Shown in pieces: positions 32,391 to 43,593 of a DNA stretch of 64,000 nucleotides; the stretch's first letter is position 1, and every line of letters starts with the position of its first letter. A model generated the notes under the pieces. That model saw only the letters and a list, made by a program, of their open reading frames with translations, was not told the DNA's origin and did no database searches. Source of the DNA: Prochlorococcus sp. AG-402-P18. GTDB taxonomy: Bacteria > Cyanobacteriota > Cyanobacteriia > PCC-6307 > Cyanobiaceae. Location: the NCBI GenBank assembly GCA_003216275.1, contig QCJC01000003.1:62001-126000 (forward strand), read 5' to 3'. Made by a program: the position numbers and the translations under genes.

Positions 32391-33962
32391 ATGACCAAAG
32401 GCAATCTGGCCATAGTCCTGCATGCGCATCTGCCTTATGTGAGATCTGAAGAGCCTGGATCCCTTGAGGAGGATTGGTTTTTTCAAGCCTTGGTGGAATG
32501 TTATCTACCTCTTTTGGAAACACTAGAGATAGGATCCATTTCAAACGATCAAGAACCTAAAATAACAATTGGTTTATCTCCTACCTTGCTTTCTCTATTA
32601 GAGGATGAAGTATTAAAAAATCGATTCAAGAAATGGGTAGAGCTAAGATTAGAAATTCTCAAATCATTAAAAACAGAAAATCGTGAAGCATCTCTTCACC
32701 TTTCAAGTCACTTTAAAAAACAGCTAATTAATTGGGGGAAATGTGATGGAGATTTAATAGGAAGATTTGGAAAATTAGAAACAAGCGAAGTTATTGACAT
32801 TCTCACTTGCGCAGCGACTCATGGTTACCTGCCACTATTAAGAGAAAACCCTGAAGCAGTAAGAGCTCAGCTAAAAACAGCTGTAAGGGAGCATCAACGA
32901 CTTTTCAACAAGTCGCCTTTGGGCATTTGGTTGCCTGAATGTGCTTATTACGAGGGATTAGATGAACTAATGATTGAATCCGGGCTTAGATATGCAGTAC
33001 TTGATGGACATGGATTATTGAATGCCAATCCAAGGCCAAGATATGGTTTGTATGCTCCTATTTGTACTAAAAGTGGGGTAGCATTTTTTGGAAGAGATAG
33101 CGAATCAACACTTCCTGTATGGTCTGCAAGGGATGGATATCCTGGGAATGAAAACTATAGAGAGTTTCATAGAGACTTAGGATGGGATATTTCGACTGAG
33201 GAACTTGAAGAAATCGGAATTAAGGAAAAAAGACCACTTGGAATTAAGTTGTTTAAAATAACATCAAAAAATACATCTTTAGAAGATAAGCAAAAATATG
33301 ATCCTCGAGTAGCACAAGAAACTATTAAAGAAGACGCTAAGAATTATTTAAGTGAAAGAAAAAAACAACTTCTCAAGCTAAAAGATTCAATGAATATAGA
33401 ACCTTTATTAATTGCACCTTTTGATGCAGAACTTTTTGGACATTGGTGGTTTGAAGGACCTGGGTTCCTATCACAGTTATTTATGCAGGCAAAAAAGGAA
33501 GGTATAAAATTCATTACTCTCAAAGAGTCTCTAAAAAGTAAACCTCAAATTCAGCTATGCAACCCTTGTCCATCAAGTTGGGGACAAGGTGGATTTCACA
33601 ATTATTGGTTAAACGAGTCAAACGCATGGATTGTTCACGAATGGAGTAAAGCAGGAAGAGAAATGGTAGCTATTTGCTCAGAAGGGCTGCAAAGAGAATC
33701 AGATATAAAAATCATTAAACAAGCTGGAAGAGAGCTTCTTTTGTCTCAATCTTCCGACTGGAGTTTTATTCTCAGAGCAGGCACAACAACTGAGCTAGCA
33801 AAAGAAAGAATTCATTTGCATTTAAAAAGGTTTTGGATGTTAATTGATGTAATTAAAGAAAAAAAGATTTTAAATACAAATACTTTAAAAGAAATTGAGA
33901 AAGAAGATTTTATTTTCCCTTTGGTCTCTCCCATTGACTGGAAGAAAAAGATAATAAATTGA
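32391..33962 (+). CDS. Glycoside hydrolase family 57 protein (1,4-alpha-glucan branching type)
   Basis: IVLHAHLPYVR, GIWLPECAYYEGLDE, FDAELFGHWWFEGP, SSWGQGGFHNYWLN. Confidence 0.92.
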   Translation: MTKGNLAIVLHAHLPYVRSEEPGSLEEDWFFQALVECYLPLLETLEIGSISNDQEPKITIGLSPTLLSLLEDEVLKNRFKKWVELRLEILKSLKTENREASLHLSSHFKKQLINWGKCDGDLIGRFGKLETSEVIDILTCAATHGYLPLLRENPEAVRAQLKTAVREHQRLFNKSPLGIWLPECAYYEGLDELMIESGLRYAVLDGHGLLNANPRPRYGLYAPICTKSGVAFFGRDSESTLPVWSARDGYPGNENYREFHRDLGWDISTEELEEIGIKEKRPLGIKLFKITSKNTSLEDKQKYDPRVAQETIKEDAKNYLSERKKQLLKLKDSMNIEPLLIAPFDAELFGHWWFEGPGFLSQLFMQAKKEGIKFITLKESLKSKPQIQLCNPCPSSWGQGGFHNYWLNESNAWIVHEWSKAGREMVAICSEGLQRESDIKIIKQAGRELLLSQSSDWSFILRAGTTTELAKERIHLHLKRFWMLIDVIKEKKILNTNTLKEIEKEDFIFPLVSPIDWKKKIIN

Positions 33963-33964
33963 AT

Positions 33965-35200
33965 TTATCTTTTTCTTATAACTAAACCTATCATTCCTAA
34001 CCTGACTTTTGATGAAGCAATAGAAAACAACTTAAGCATAACAATAAAAAGCCTTGGTAAAGGGAGAGTATTTGTTAGATAGCCATACCAATCATTTCTT
34101 GGTAGCTTAAAAAAAGTATCAAAAAATGATCTTAGAAGTTCCTCATCAAAACTCATTAATCTTTGTAGCCCAAATTGATAAAGCCTATGTCTTTGAACTA
34201 ATTCAGTCGTCCAAAGTGTATTCCACCCTATTCTGGCTATTTTAGAAGTATTCATTGAAGGATCATTTTTTATTGCTTTTGCAATCTCCTTAGCTAACGA
34301 GGGAGCTCTTCTTAGTAGAGAACCAACAAGATATCCTGAAGCGGGATGAACCATACTTGCAGAACCTCCAAAAGCCAAAAGAGGTTGATTTCTAAAAGGC
34401 AATGGCAAATTCATAGGGAAAAGACAATGTTCTTCATGCATGATTTCTTCAATTTGAATTCCTTTATGGGATAAGCGCAAATTCAACCTTGATTTCAATA
34501 ATTCAAATGAGACTGGCGGGGAACAAGCCAAAGATGTTTCCTCGACAAAATATCTTCCATCTCCTAAATCCATTGCATACAGGAAAGATGGCGATTCCTT
34601 TCTCTGAGTTGAATTCAAATGACTTGATCTAAAATCCATCAATACAAAACGATTCTTCTTAACTGGTGGAGAACTGAATTTTCCAACTACTCCATATGCC
34701 GCTTGCTTTGCAATGTTCTCCTTTTTAGGTCTTTTAACAAAAGGGGTATTATGACCACTCGCATCAATGACGACTCTCGCTAAATATTCTTTCCCTGAGG
34801 CACAAATAACAACAGTTTCTTTTTCTCTGAAATTAATATTTTTTACAGTCTCTACTTGCCATGAAAGTCCATTACATCTCTTAAAAAGAGCTTCTTGAAA
34901 ATTATTTAAATTAAAAAGCCCATAATCTAGATAATGGCTTGTGCATGTATCTCCGCTTTTACCAAATCCATCACCAAAAAAGCTAACGGTATCATTCCAT
35001 CTATATTTCAACAATTCTTGCATGTTTAGAGACTCTAGTTCAGAGGCCCAGATCCCATAAGTATTTGGCCAAGGTTCTAAGGGAGACTTTGAGGCAATAG
35101 CTTGAACCTCAAGTCCTTGTTGTACTAATTCAGCAGTAATACAAAGAGCAGCAGGGCCTGCTCCCATTACTAATACATCAGCACAATTAATTGATTTCAA
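33965..35200 (-). CDS. crtL: Lycopene cyclase (beta/epsilon family)
   Basis: ADVLVMGAGPAALCITAELVQQG, MDFRSSH, LYAMDLGDGRYFVEETSLA, FGGSASMVHPASGYLVG. Confidence 0.9.
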   Translation of the reverse strand: MKSINCADVLVMGAGPAALCITAELVQQGLEVQAIASKSPLEPWPNTYGIWASELESLNMQELLKYRWNDTVSFFGDGFGKSGDTCTSHYLDYGLFNLNNFQEALFKRCNGLSWQVETVKNINFREKETVVICASGKEYLARVVIDASGHNTPFVKRPKKENIAKQAAYGVVGKFSSPPVKKNRFVLMDFRSSHLNSTQRKESPSFLYAMDLGDGRYFVEETSLACSPPVSFELLKSRLNLRLSHKGIQIEEIMHEEHCLFPMNLPLPFRNQPLLAFGGSASMVHPASGYLVGSLLRRAPSLAKEIAKAIKNDPSMNTSKIARIGWNTLWTTELVQRHRLYQFGLQRLMSFDEELLRSFFDTFFKLPRNDWYGYLTNTLPLPRLFIVMLKLFSIASSKVRLGMIGLVIRKR

Positions 35201-35206
35201 TTTTTT

Positions 35207-37828
35207 TTATATCGGATCAGTCTTTAAAGTTTGGTCAGAAGATTCTTTAATGTCTTCATCATTCATTTGTTCTGGAGGAACTAAAACCACTTCAGATAAT
35301 TTATCTCCTTGATCAAGTTTTTGAATCCTTACCCCAGTCGCTGCTCTTGATTGTTGAGAAATCTTATCTGCACTAGTTCTAACAATTACCCCTTTTTCAC
35401 TTACAAGTAATAATTCCTCTCCTTTACCCAAGACCCTTAAGCCCACAAGCTCATCACCATCTTTTCTGAACTTAATCGCTCTTAATCCCATCCCTGCTCT
35501 CTTTTGTAATCTGAACTGAGTTACTGGCACCCGTTTACCTAAACCACAGGCAGACGCAACAAGAACCCAAGGGCCATCAGATACTGAAGTTTCGTCTTCT
35601 AATTCATTCTCTTCACTTTTATCAATATGGTCAGCAAGCTCAGTAGATAGCACATCCATGCTTACTAGTGAATCGCCAGCCTTCAAATTCATTGATCTAA
35701 CACCTCTCGCGGTTCTACCTAGTGAGCGCAATTCAGAATCATTTAATCTAAAATGTATTGTCATTCCGTTTTTGGAAGCAATCAAAACACTATCATCTGA
35801 TTCTGCTAAACGAACCCAAGTCAAAGCATCTCCATCCTCAAGCCCTATAGCAATCAAGCCATTTGCCCTAATCTTGCTGAAGGCTGATAGTGGAGTTCTT
35901 TTTATAAATCCACCTCTAGTAAGCATTAATAAATAGTTATCATCGTCAAAAGATGACACAGAAAGCATCGATGTAATTGCCTCTTCTCTTGGTATTGGAA
36001 GCAATTGAACAATAGGAGTCCCTTTTGCCGTCCTACTACATTGAGGAACTCTATATGCGGGAAGCGCATAAGCAACACCTCTATCGCTAAAGAGAAGAAG
36101 ACTATCGTGATCATTACAGCTAATAAATTTTTTAACCTCTTCTTCTCCTTGACTTCTGGTTCCAGCTTTACCTCTTGTTCCTCTACTTGTTGCTTCAAAC
36201 TCGTTAACCGGCATTCTCTTCAAATAACCAGTCTCAGTTAATAAAACAACAGATCTCTCATTAGCAATCAAATCAATATCCTCCAGCCCACCTCCGAGAT
36301 CAAGTATCTCCGTTCTTCTTGGCGAATTATATTTTTCTTTTAATTCATTCAATTCAATTTTGGTAATTTCGAACACTCTTTCTTTTCTATTTAGAATATC
36401 TTTTAAATCTATTATTTTTGCTACTAAATCTTCATGTTCCAATCTTATTTTATCTGCCTCTAATGCAGTAAGTCTTCTCAATTGCATCTGCAAAATTGCA
36501 TCAGACTGAATATCAGTTAAGCCATGAAGTTCCTGTAATTTACTCTTTGCAGTTGAAGAGTCAGAAGCTGACCTAATAAGTGAAATTATTTCATCTAATT
36601 GATTAAGTGCTAACAATAAACCCAATAGAATATGATCTCTATTTTCAGCTTTCTTTAATAGATACTTGGTTCTTTTTTCAATTGTTTCTACTCTGAAATC
36701 CAAAAATACTTCCAACATCTTTTTGAGTGACAATATAACTGGTTCACCTTTTACTAAAGAGAGCATATTTGCGCTAAAATTTGTTTGCAAAGGGGTTAAC
36801 TTAAACAAATTATTTAAAACAACCTGAGGATATGAATCCCTTCGCAATTCAACCACAATCCTCATACCATCCCTATCACTTTCATCTCTTATATCTGCAA
36901 TACCTTCAAGTCTTTTATCATTAACCATATCAGCAATTCTCTCAATTAAAGCCGCTTTATTCGTTTGATAAGGAAGTTCAGTTATTATCACAGCATCTCT
37001 ATCTGGTCTCCCAGGATTTTCAATTGTTTCAATCTCAGCAACTCCACGCATTGTGATTGAACCTCTACCAGATATATATGTTTCTTTAATTCCATTCCGT
37101 CCTAAAATTTGTCCACCAGTTGGAAAATCTGGGCCTTTAATTATATTCATTAATTCTTTATCTTCTAACTGAGGGTTAGAGATTAAAGCCATCAATCCAT
37201 CTATTAACTCAACTAAATTATGTGGAGGAATATTTGTGGCCATGCCTACAGCAATTCCTGAAGAACCATTTAGCAACAACTGAGGAATTCTAGCTGGCAA
37301 AACAGTTGGTTCTTGCTGAGACCCATCAAAGTTATCTGCGAAATCAACGGTCTCAGATTCTATATCCTCTAACAAACTATCTGTAGTTAAAGATTGCAAT
37401 CTTGATTCCGTATATCTCATTGCCGCGGGAGGATCATTATCAACAGATCCAAAATTTCCATGACCATCAATTAGAGGCATTTGCATTGAAAAGTCCTGCG
37501 CCATTCTGACTAAAGCGTCATATACAGCTGTATCTCCATGTGGATGATATTTACCTAAAACTTCTCCAACTACACGAGCACATTTTCTATATGGTCTATC
37601 ACTAGTTAATCCAAGTTCATACATTGCATAGAGAATTCTACGATGAACAGGTTTAAGTCCATCTCTTGAGTCAGGTAAAGCTCTACCAACAATGACACTC
37701 ATCGCGTATTCCAAATAGGAACGCGACATTTCGTTTCTCAAGTCTGTCTGGATGATCCGATCATCGGATTTGCCGGGACCAGTGCTATTAGGTCCCAATG
37801 GATCAGCCATGTATAAGGGTTTTACCAA
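35207..37828 (-). CDS. gyrA: DNA gyrase subunit A
   Basis: [37 protein letters not shown]; active-site AAMRYTE; C-terminal blades. Confidence 0.98.
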   Translation of the reverse strand: MVKPLYMADPLGPNSTGPGKSDDRIIQTDLRNEMSRSYLEYAMSVIVGRALPDSRDGLKPVHRRILYAMYELGLTSDRPYRKCARVVGEVLGKYHPHGDTAVYDALVRMAQDFSMQMPLIDGHGNFGSVDNDPPAAMRYTESRLQSLTTDSLLEDIESETVDFADNFDGSQQEPTVLPARIPQLLLNGSSGIAVGMATNIPPHNLVELIDGLMALISNPQLEDKELMNIIKGPDFPTGGQILGRNGIKETYISGRGSITMRGVAEIETIENPGRPDRDAVIITELPYQTNKAALIERIADMVNDKRLEGIADIRDESDRDGMRIVVELRRDSYPQVVLNNLFKLTPLQTNFSANMLSLVKGEPVILSLKKMLEVFLDFRVETIEKRTKYLLKKAENRDHILLGLLLALNQLDEIISLIRSASDSSTAKSKLQELHGLTDIQSDAILQMQLRRLTALEADKIRLEHEDLVAKIIDLKDILNRKERVFEITKIELNELKEKYNSPRRTEILDLGGGLEDIDLIANERSVVLLTETGYLKRMPVNEFEATSRGTRGKAGTRSQGEEEVKKFISCNDHDSLLLFSDRGVAYALPAYRVPQCSRTAKGTPIVQLLPIPREEAITSMLSVSSFDDDNYLLMLTRGGFIKRTPLSAFSKIRANGLIAIGLEDGDALTWVRLAESDDSVLIASKNGMTIHFRLNDSELRSLGRTARGVRSMNLKAGDSLVSMDVLSTELADHIDKSEENELEDETSVSDGPWVLVASACGLGKRVPVTQFRLQKRAGMGLRAIKFRKDGDELVGLRVLGKGEELLLVSEKGVIVRTSADKISQQSRAATGVRIQKLDQGDKLSEVVLVPPEQMNDEDIKESSDQTLKTDPI

Positions 37829-38045
37829 TTATAAGAATATCTGAGAATTAAGTAACCTTTAAAAGTAAATAAGCATAAATATCAAAGCAACCCAGAACTA
37901 TGGGATATCAAATTAATGATTGATCAATAAATTTAAAATCTTTTATCCTACTTATCAATAAAATGCGAGCAATCAAAATAAGAATCAACTAAATCTTGAT
38001 TATCTATTCCCAACAATTGCTAAATTTGGCACTCTAGTTGGTAGT

Positions 38046-39236
38046 TTGACGGAGAGCTTACAAAATTTAGGTGTGAATTTTCAACTAGGACGCACCAAAA
38101 CTGTTAGGAGAGCTTACGGAATCGATGAAATTGCATTGGTTCCAGGCAGTAGAACAGTTGATCCTGAAATTACAAGAACGACTTGGGAAATTGGTGGATT
38201 TGAAAGAGATATTCCAATCATTGCAAGTGCTATGGATGGAGTGGTCGATGTGAATATGGCTGTTTCATTATCAAATATGGGATCTCTAGGTGTTTTAAAT
38301 CTAGAAGGGGTACAAACAAGATATGAGGATCCAGAGCCTGTTTTAAACAAAATAACCTCAACAGGAAAAGAAGAATTCGTTCCTTTGATGCAAGAAATTT
38401 ATAAACAGCCAATAAAGGAAGAACTTATTTTAAAAAGAATTCAAGAGATAAAGGAAAGAGGAGGAATTGCGGCTGTTAGTGGCACTCCACTCGCTGCAAT
38501 CAAGTTCGGAAATAAAATAAAAGATTTTGGTGCAGATTTATTCTTTCTTCAAGCAACTGTCGTTTCAACAGAGCACATAGGTAAAAAAGGTAATCAGAAT
38601 CTAGATCTTTTTCATCTTTGCCAAAACATTGGTATTCCCGTGGCAGTTGGTAATTGTGTTACTTATGAAGTTTCATTAGAACTAATGAGAGCCGGGGCAG
38701 CTGCCATAATGGTTGGTATTGGCCCTGGTGCAGCATGCACTTCTAGAGGCGTACTAGGTGTTGGAGTGCCTCAAGCAACAGCTATTTCTGATTGTGCTGC
38801 AGCAAGAAATGATTATCAGAAAGAGACTGGTAAATATGTTCCAATTATCGCTGATGGTGGAATTATTACTGGTGGAGATATATGCAAATGCATAGCTTGC
38901 GGAGCTGATTCAGTAATGATTGGATCCCCTATAGCCAGATCAAAAGAGGCGCCTGGAAAAGGTTTTCATTGGGGCATGGCAACACCCAGTCCTGTACTCC
39001 CAAGAGGTACGAGAATCAAAGTGGGAACAACAGGAAGTTTAAAAAGCATTCTCCTTGGCCCTGCGATCCTGGATGATGGTACACACAATTTATTAGGCGC
39101 AATTAAAACTTCCATGGGGACATTAGGAGCAATAGATCTCAAAGAAATGCAGAAAGTTGAAGTGGTAATAGCACCTTCTTTGTTAACAGAAGGAAAGGTT
39201 TACCAAAAGGCGCAACAACTCGGCATGGGCAAGTAA
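38046..39236 (+). CDS. guaB: IMP dehydrogenase family protein (GuaB)
   Basis: IGPGAACTSRGVLGVGVPQATAI, PIIADGGIITGGDICKCIACGADSVMIGSP. Confidence 0.93.
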   Translation: MTESLQNLGVNFQLGRTKTVRRAYGIDEIALVPGSRTVDPEITRTTWEIGGFERDIPIIASAMDGVVDVNMAVSLSNMGSLGVLNLEGVQTRYEDPEPVLNKITSTGKEEFVPLMQEIYKQPIKEELILKRIQEIKERGGIAAVSGTPLAAIKFGNKIKDFGADLFFLQATVVSTEHIGKKGNQNLDLFHLCQNIGIPVAVGNCVTYEVSLELMRAGAAAIMVGIGPGAACTSRGVLGVGVPQATAISDCAAARNDYQKETGKYVPIIADGGIITGGDICKCIACGADSVMIGSPIARSKEAPGKGFHWGMATPSPVLPRGTRIKVGTTGSLKSILLGPAILDDGTHNLLGAIKTSMGTLGAIDLKEMQKVEVVIAPSLLTEGKVYQKAQQLGMGK

Positions 39237-39278
39237 AGATGCTGAAAGATTTCATAATTAAACACACGAGTTAGAATT

Positions 39279-39346
39279 GGTTAGTGAGAGCCTTATCTCT
39301 CACACTCCTCACACACAACATGGCTCGACTTGTTCGGGCTTTTCTT
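39279..39346 (+). ncRNA. yfr1: Yfr1 small regulatory RNA
   Basis: Between guaB and trxA; stem gtgagag(39284-39290)/ctctcac(39297-39303), single-stranded motif actcctcacacac (39304-39316), then hairpin gctcga/tcgggc plus tttt. Ends approximate. Confidence 0.9.
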
Positions 39347-39451
39347 ATTAAAAAATACGAATCAATATTCAAACTTCGTTTAAAAATGGCAGAAAAACAT
39401 TTCTTAGGCAAAATACAATTGTTATGATCTAAGTCTTAAGACTTCAAAGGT

Positions 39452-39775
39452 ATGTCCACCGCTTCTCCTGTAACCGATTCCTCTTTTGAACAGGAAGTTC
39501 TCCAAAGCGATGTGCCTGTATTGGTTGATTTCTGGGCACCTTGGTGCGGTCCTTGCCGAATGGTTGCTCCAATTGTTGAGGAGATCTCAAAGGATTTCGA
39601 AGGAAAAATAAAAGTTTTCAAACTCAATACAGACGAGAACCCAAATGTTGCTAGTCAGTATGGAATCAGAAGCATACCTACTCTTATGATTTTTAAAGGA
39701 GGGCAAAAAGTAGACACTGTTGTCGGAGCAGTGCCCAAAGCGACTCTCTCTGGGACAATTTCAAAACATCTTTAA
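39452..39775 (+). CDS. trxA: Thioredoxin
   Basis: [34 protein letters not shown]. Confidence 0.98.
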   Translation: MSTASPVTDSSFEQEVLQSDVPVLVDFWAPWCGPCRMVAPIVEEISKDFEGKIKVFKLNTDENPNVASQYGIRSIPTLMIFKGGQKVDTVVGAVPKATLSGTISKHL

Positions 39776-39828
39776 TTAAATAACTATTGATTTTTTATTA
39801 CTTATTGGCTGATTATTAGGTACATCTC

Positions 39829-40458
39829 TTGGCAAAGATTGGATTAATAGATTACGGAATGGGGAATCTATTTTCAGTTCAGCAAGCCTTTAAAAGGCTT
39901 AATCAACCTTTAAATAATGTTAGGGATAAAAACTCTATTGTTGAGTGTGATGCCTTGATCCTTCCAGGAGTAGGCGCTTTTGATGCGGCTATGGTTAATT
40001 TACAAAAAACGAATTTAATTCCTTCGATAATTGATTGGGTCAATAATGGGAAACCTCTTCTAGGAATTTGTTTAGGCTTACAGCTTTTATTTGAAGGCAG
40101 TGATGAAGGTTCTTTGAAGGGACTAGGATTGATAAAAGGTCATATTCGTAGACTACCTCAAGAAGAAAATGAAAGAATTCCTCATATGGGTTGGGCTCCA
40201 ATATCGATAAAGAATCAATGTCCTATTTTTAATAATGATCTAGGTTCGGACTGGATGTATTTCGTTCATTCTTATTCTGCATGCCCTTCAGAAGAAAAAA
40301 ATATTGTTGCGACTTCAAAATTTGGTACAACTGATGTAACAGCAATGGTTTGGCACAAGAATACAGGTGCCTGTCAGTTTCATCCTGAAAAATCCGGAAA
40401 GAAAGGACAAGAATTACTTTTAAATTGGATTAAATGGTTAGAAAACGCTGAATATTAA
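39829..40458 (+). CDS. hisH: Imidazole glycerol phosphate synthase subunit HisH
   Basis: IDYGMGNLFSVQQAF, LPGVGAFDAAM, GICLGLQLLFEGSDEG, CQFHPEKSG. Confidence 0.97.
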   Translation: MAKIGLIDYGMGNLFSVQQAFKRLNQPLNNVRDKNSIVECDALILPGVGAFDAAMVNLQKTNLIPSIIDWVNNGKPLLGICLGLQLLFEGSDEGSLKGLGLIKGHIRRLPQEENERIPHMGWAPISIKNQCPIFNNDLGSDWMYFVHSYSACPSEEKNIVATSKFGTTDVTAMVWHKNTGACQFHPEKSGKKGQELLLNWIKWLENAEY

Positions 40459-40459
40459 C

Positions 40460-41062
40460 TTGAAAGGAAATCTAAGACTTATATCTGGGACGAAGATTAG
40501 AAGTCCTTTAAGCAATGAAACCAGACCCACCACTTCAAAAGTGAGAGAAGCAATAGTAAATATTCTAGGTAAAAATCTTTATAATTCCAGTTGGCTGGAT
40601 CTTTGCAGTGGGACTGGAGTAATGGCATGCGAAGTTCTTCAACAAGGTGCAAAAAGAATACTTGCTGTTGAAAAGCAAAGGGAAACAGCAAGATTATGCA
40701 AACTTAATCTCAAAGATGTCTCCAATAAACTTCAAGAACCTGTTTATTATGAAGTCGTCTGTAAAGAGGTAATATCATTTCTTAAAAAAGGGCCTAAAGA
40801 TATAAAATTCAAATTTCTTAAAGAATTTCCTTATTTCGGTAAAGAATTTGATTTTATTTATCTTGATCCTCCCTACAACTCTAGTATTTATGAACTTTCT
40901 CAAGAAATTTTGCTATCAAAGAAATGGATCAAAGAATCATCTACTTTGATTTGTGAATGCTCGTCAAAATCGCTTCCAGAGATACATAATGGATGGGAAA
41001 TAAATAGAAAAAAAATTTATGGTAATACATCTCTTTTTTTTCTTACTCCCAATCAGGCATAG
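40460..41062 (+). CDS. rsmD: 16S rRNA (guanine-N2)-methyltransferase, RsmD family
   Basis: [45 protein letters not shown]. Confidence 0.93.
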
Positions 41063-41162
41063 AACTACTTCGTCGATACTGATTCCATGCACTGACAAAA
41101 AGACCTAATAAAGTTATTGGAACTAATCCAAGAACTATCCCACATAGGAGGGGCTCAATCAT
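41043..41162 (-). CDS. petG: Cytochrome b6f complex subunit PetG (39 aa; absent from the ORF track)
   Basis: Reverse-strand translation [39 protein letters not shown], matching the conserved PetG pattern. Confidence 0.93.
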
Positions 41163-41194
41163 TGGCTCGCATTTTTCAGAAGTATTAACCACAA

Positions 41195-41608
41195 TTGTTT
41201 CATGTCAAAGAGGTTTTCGTGAATACTCCGTCATCAAAAGCATTAATAACCAAAAGTAACAAAATGAGCTCCTTACGAATATTTTTACTTTCCATAATCA
41301 TTATTGCTTTACTAACAACTCTTTGGACAATAGGAGGCTTTAAACAGGATCCATTAATAACAGAAACGTTATCCATTCGAGGTGAACCTTTAAATGGGAG
41401 CAAATTATTTAAAATTAATTGCGTAGGTTGTCATGGAATTTCTGCTCAAGGTCTGGTTGGCCCCGATCTCCACGAGGTAACTGAACAACTAAGTGATAAA
41501 AAGATTATTAATCAAGTTATCAGAGGTCTTACACCACCCATGCCAAGTTTTGAAATTGAACCTCAATCAATGGCTGACTTATTGGCATATATGCACTCAT
41601 TAAGTTAG
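41195..41608 (+). CDS. cytM: Cytochrome c (CytM-like); true start may be the ATG at 41264
   Basis: N-terminal anchor, heme motif [23 protein letters not shown]. Confidence 0.82.
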
Positions 41609-41610
41609 TA

Positions 41611-42348
41611 GTGGATTCCAAAAAAAAATTAATAGTTGTACTTGTTGAGCCAGCAGGGACAATAAATATTGGTAGCGTTGCAAGATTGTGCAAAAATTTC
41701 GAGATTGATGAATTAAGACTTGTCTCTCCTAAATGCAATCATTTATCTCAAGATTCTCAAAATATGGCTGTTAAAGGGCTAAAAATATTAAATGAAGCAA
41801 AGTTATATAAGAACTTATATGAAGCACTTTCAGACTGCGCAAGAATTATCGCAACTTGTGGAAGGAAAGAGCATGGAGATATACCACTCCACTCAAATAA
41901 AGAAGCATTGAGCTGGGCACTAGAATCAAAAAGAGGAGATAAAATTGCTTTAATTTTTGGAAGAGAGAATCGAGGCTTAACAAATGAAGAGCTTCTAATT
42001 GCAAATAAGATAATTAGCCTTAATACAAATGAAAAATACCCATCACTAAATCTTTCTCATGCAGTAGCTATTGTCCTGCACCAATTAAATCAACTTAAAC
42101 AAAATGATTTGTTTAAAAACGAAAAAGTCGAAAGTTTACCAGCAAATATAATTAAATTTGAAGATTGTATTAATGATGTAGGTAGTTTTCTATTAGATAT
42201 TGGTTTTTTAATGAAACATACTTATAAGGCTAGAATGTCAAAGATAAAACAATTGCTTCGAAGAGCCCAAGTTAAAGATGATGAGGTTGCCTTAATCAGA
42301 GGTATAGTAAGACAAGCTAGATGGGCAATTAAAAATAAAAATGATTAA
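41611..42348 (+). CDS. SpoU/TrmH-family RNA methyltransferase (TrmJ-like)
   Basis: VLVEPAGTINIGSVARLCKNF, ALIFGRENRGLTNEEL, SLNLSHAVAIVLHQL. Confidence 0.92.
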   Translation: MDSKKKLIVVLVEPAGTINIGSVARLCKNFEIDELRLVSPKCNHLSQDSQNMAVKGLKILNEAKLYKNLYEALSDCARIIATCGRKEHGDIPLHSNKEALSWALESKRGDKIALIFGRENRGLTNEELLIANKIISLNTNEKYPSLNLSHAVAIVLHQLNQLKQNDLFKNEKVESLPANIIKFEDCINDVGSFLLDIGFLMKHTYKARMSKIKQLLRRAQVKDDEVALIRGIVRQARWAIKNKND

Positions 42349-42401
42349 TTAAAAATTAAAGGTAGAATAGATAGGAAAGGCTATATTATTTAATTTATAA
42401 A

Positions 42402-43484
42402 GTGAATAATCATCTCAAGACTATAACTAATATTATATTTACAAGCATAGGCCTATCAGTAATCTTAGGAAGCTTACTAAGAATAGTCGGTCCTATTTAT
42501 CAAAAGAACCAAAGCAACAGAACACTAACTTCAGCAAATAAATCAAAGAGATTTCAAAATAGAGAATCGATTCAGATGAATAAATATTTATTAAATTTCT
42601 CATTCAATGAGAACAAAATTGATCGAAACTTCATAAGAATAGAAAAACTTATTACTAATTGGGAAGCACATATCAAAGAATCTAATGGCTTGGAGGCTAG
42701 TTGTTTTTTCTTATCATTAGATAACAAAACCTATGCAGAAATAAAATCTAAAGACAAGCTTTCTGCAGCTAGTAGCATAAAGGTTCCTATTCTTATTGTT
42801 TTACTCAAAATGCTAGATAGTGGGGAAATATCATGGGATGAAAAGTTAATACTTTCAAAAGAAGTAATTGGTAGTGGCTCAGGATGGATGGCATATCAAA
42901 AAATTGGTGAAGAATTTCCAATATTTGAAGTAGCAACTGAAATGATTAGAGTCAGTGATAATACAGCAACTAATTTATTAATAAAACGCTTAGGGGGTAT
43001 CGATGAACTTAATAAGAGTTTTAATAAGCTAGGGCTGAGAAATACACGAATAAAAAGCTATCTTCCTGACTTAGATGGTACAAACTTAACCTCAACCATG
43101 GATCTGACACTAATAATGGCTTTAGTTGACAATGGATATTTACTTTCTAATCGTTCTAGAGACATTTTTAGGGAAATAATGAGTAAATCCAAAACAAATA
43201 CTTTGATACCTGCAGGAATATTGAGTGGATTAGGTAAAGAAACAGATGACATTGACTATCATCTCTCGACCAAAGGTTATGTCATTTACAATAAAACTGG
43301 TGACATTGGCATCTCATATTCAGATACTGCTTTAATTCAAACTCCCTATAACTCAAGGGCATTTGCAACTTTTATAGTCCAAGGCCCATTTAATGATCCA
43401 CGATCAGCAGAATTGATAAGAAAATTATCAGCAGAATTGATTGAATTTTTAGATCCAAATCAAAATGCGCGAAATACAAAATAG
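42402..43484 (+). CDS. Class A beta-lactamase-like serine hydrolase
   Basis: SAASSIKVPILIVLLKML (SxxK), VSDNTATNLLIKRLGG (SDN), KTGDIG (KTG). Confidence 0.9.
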   Translation: MNNHLKTITNIIFTSIGLSVILGSLLRIVGPIYQKNQSNRTLTSANKSKRFQNRESIQMNKYLLNFSFNENKIDRNFIRIEKLITNWEAHIKESNGLEASCFFLSLDNKTYAEIKSKDKLSAASSIKVPILIVLLKMLDSGEISWDEKLILSKEVIGSGSGWMAYQKIGEEFPIFEVATEMIRVSDNTATNLLIKRLGGIDELNKSFNKLGLRNTRIKSYLPDLDGTNLTSTMDLTLIMALVDNGYLLSNRSRDIFREIMSKSKTNTLIPAGILSGLGKETDDIDYHLSTKGYVIYNKTGDIGISYSDTALIQTPYNSRAFATFIVQGPFNDPRSAELIRKLSAELIEFLDPNQNARNTK

Positions 43485-43593
43485 AATTTTTTTAGTGATT
43501 TAATAAAAAAGATAGTTTTATTATCATTTTTTTAAAATTTATTTATCTAAAGAGACCTACCTATGAAACAATCAACCTACTACTAAAAAGAAA

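Noticed and set aside
36005-36241. Antisense ORFs inside gyrA (also 35658..35936 + and 35926..36198 -)
   Set aside because: They lie fully within the well-supported gyrA coding sequence and have low-complexity, unrecognisable translations.
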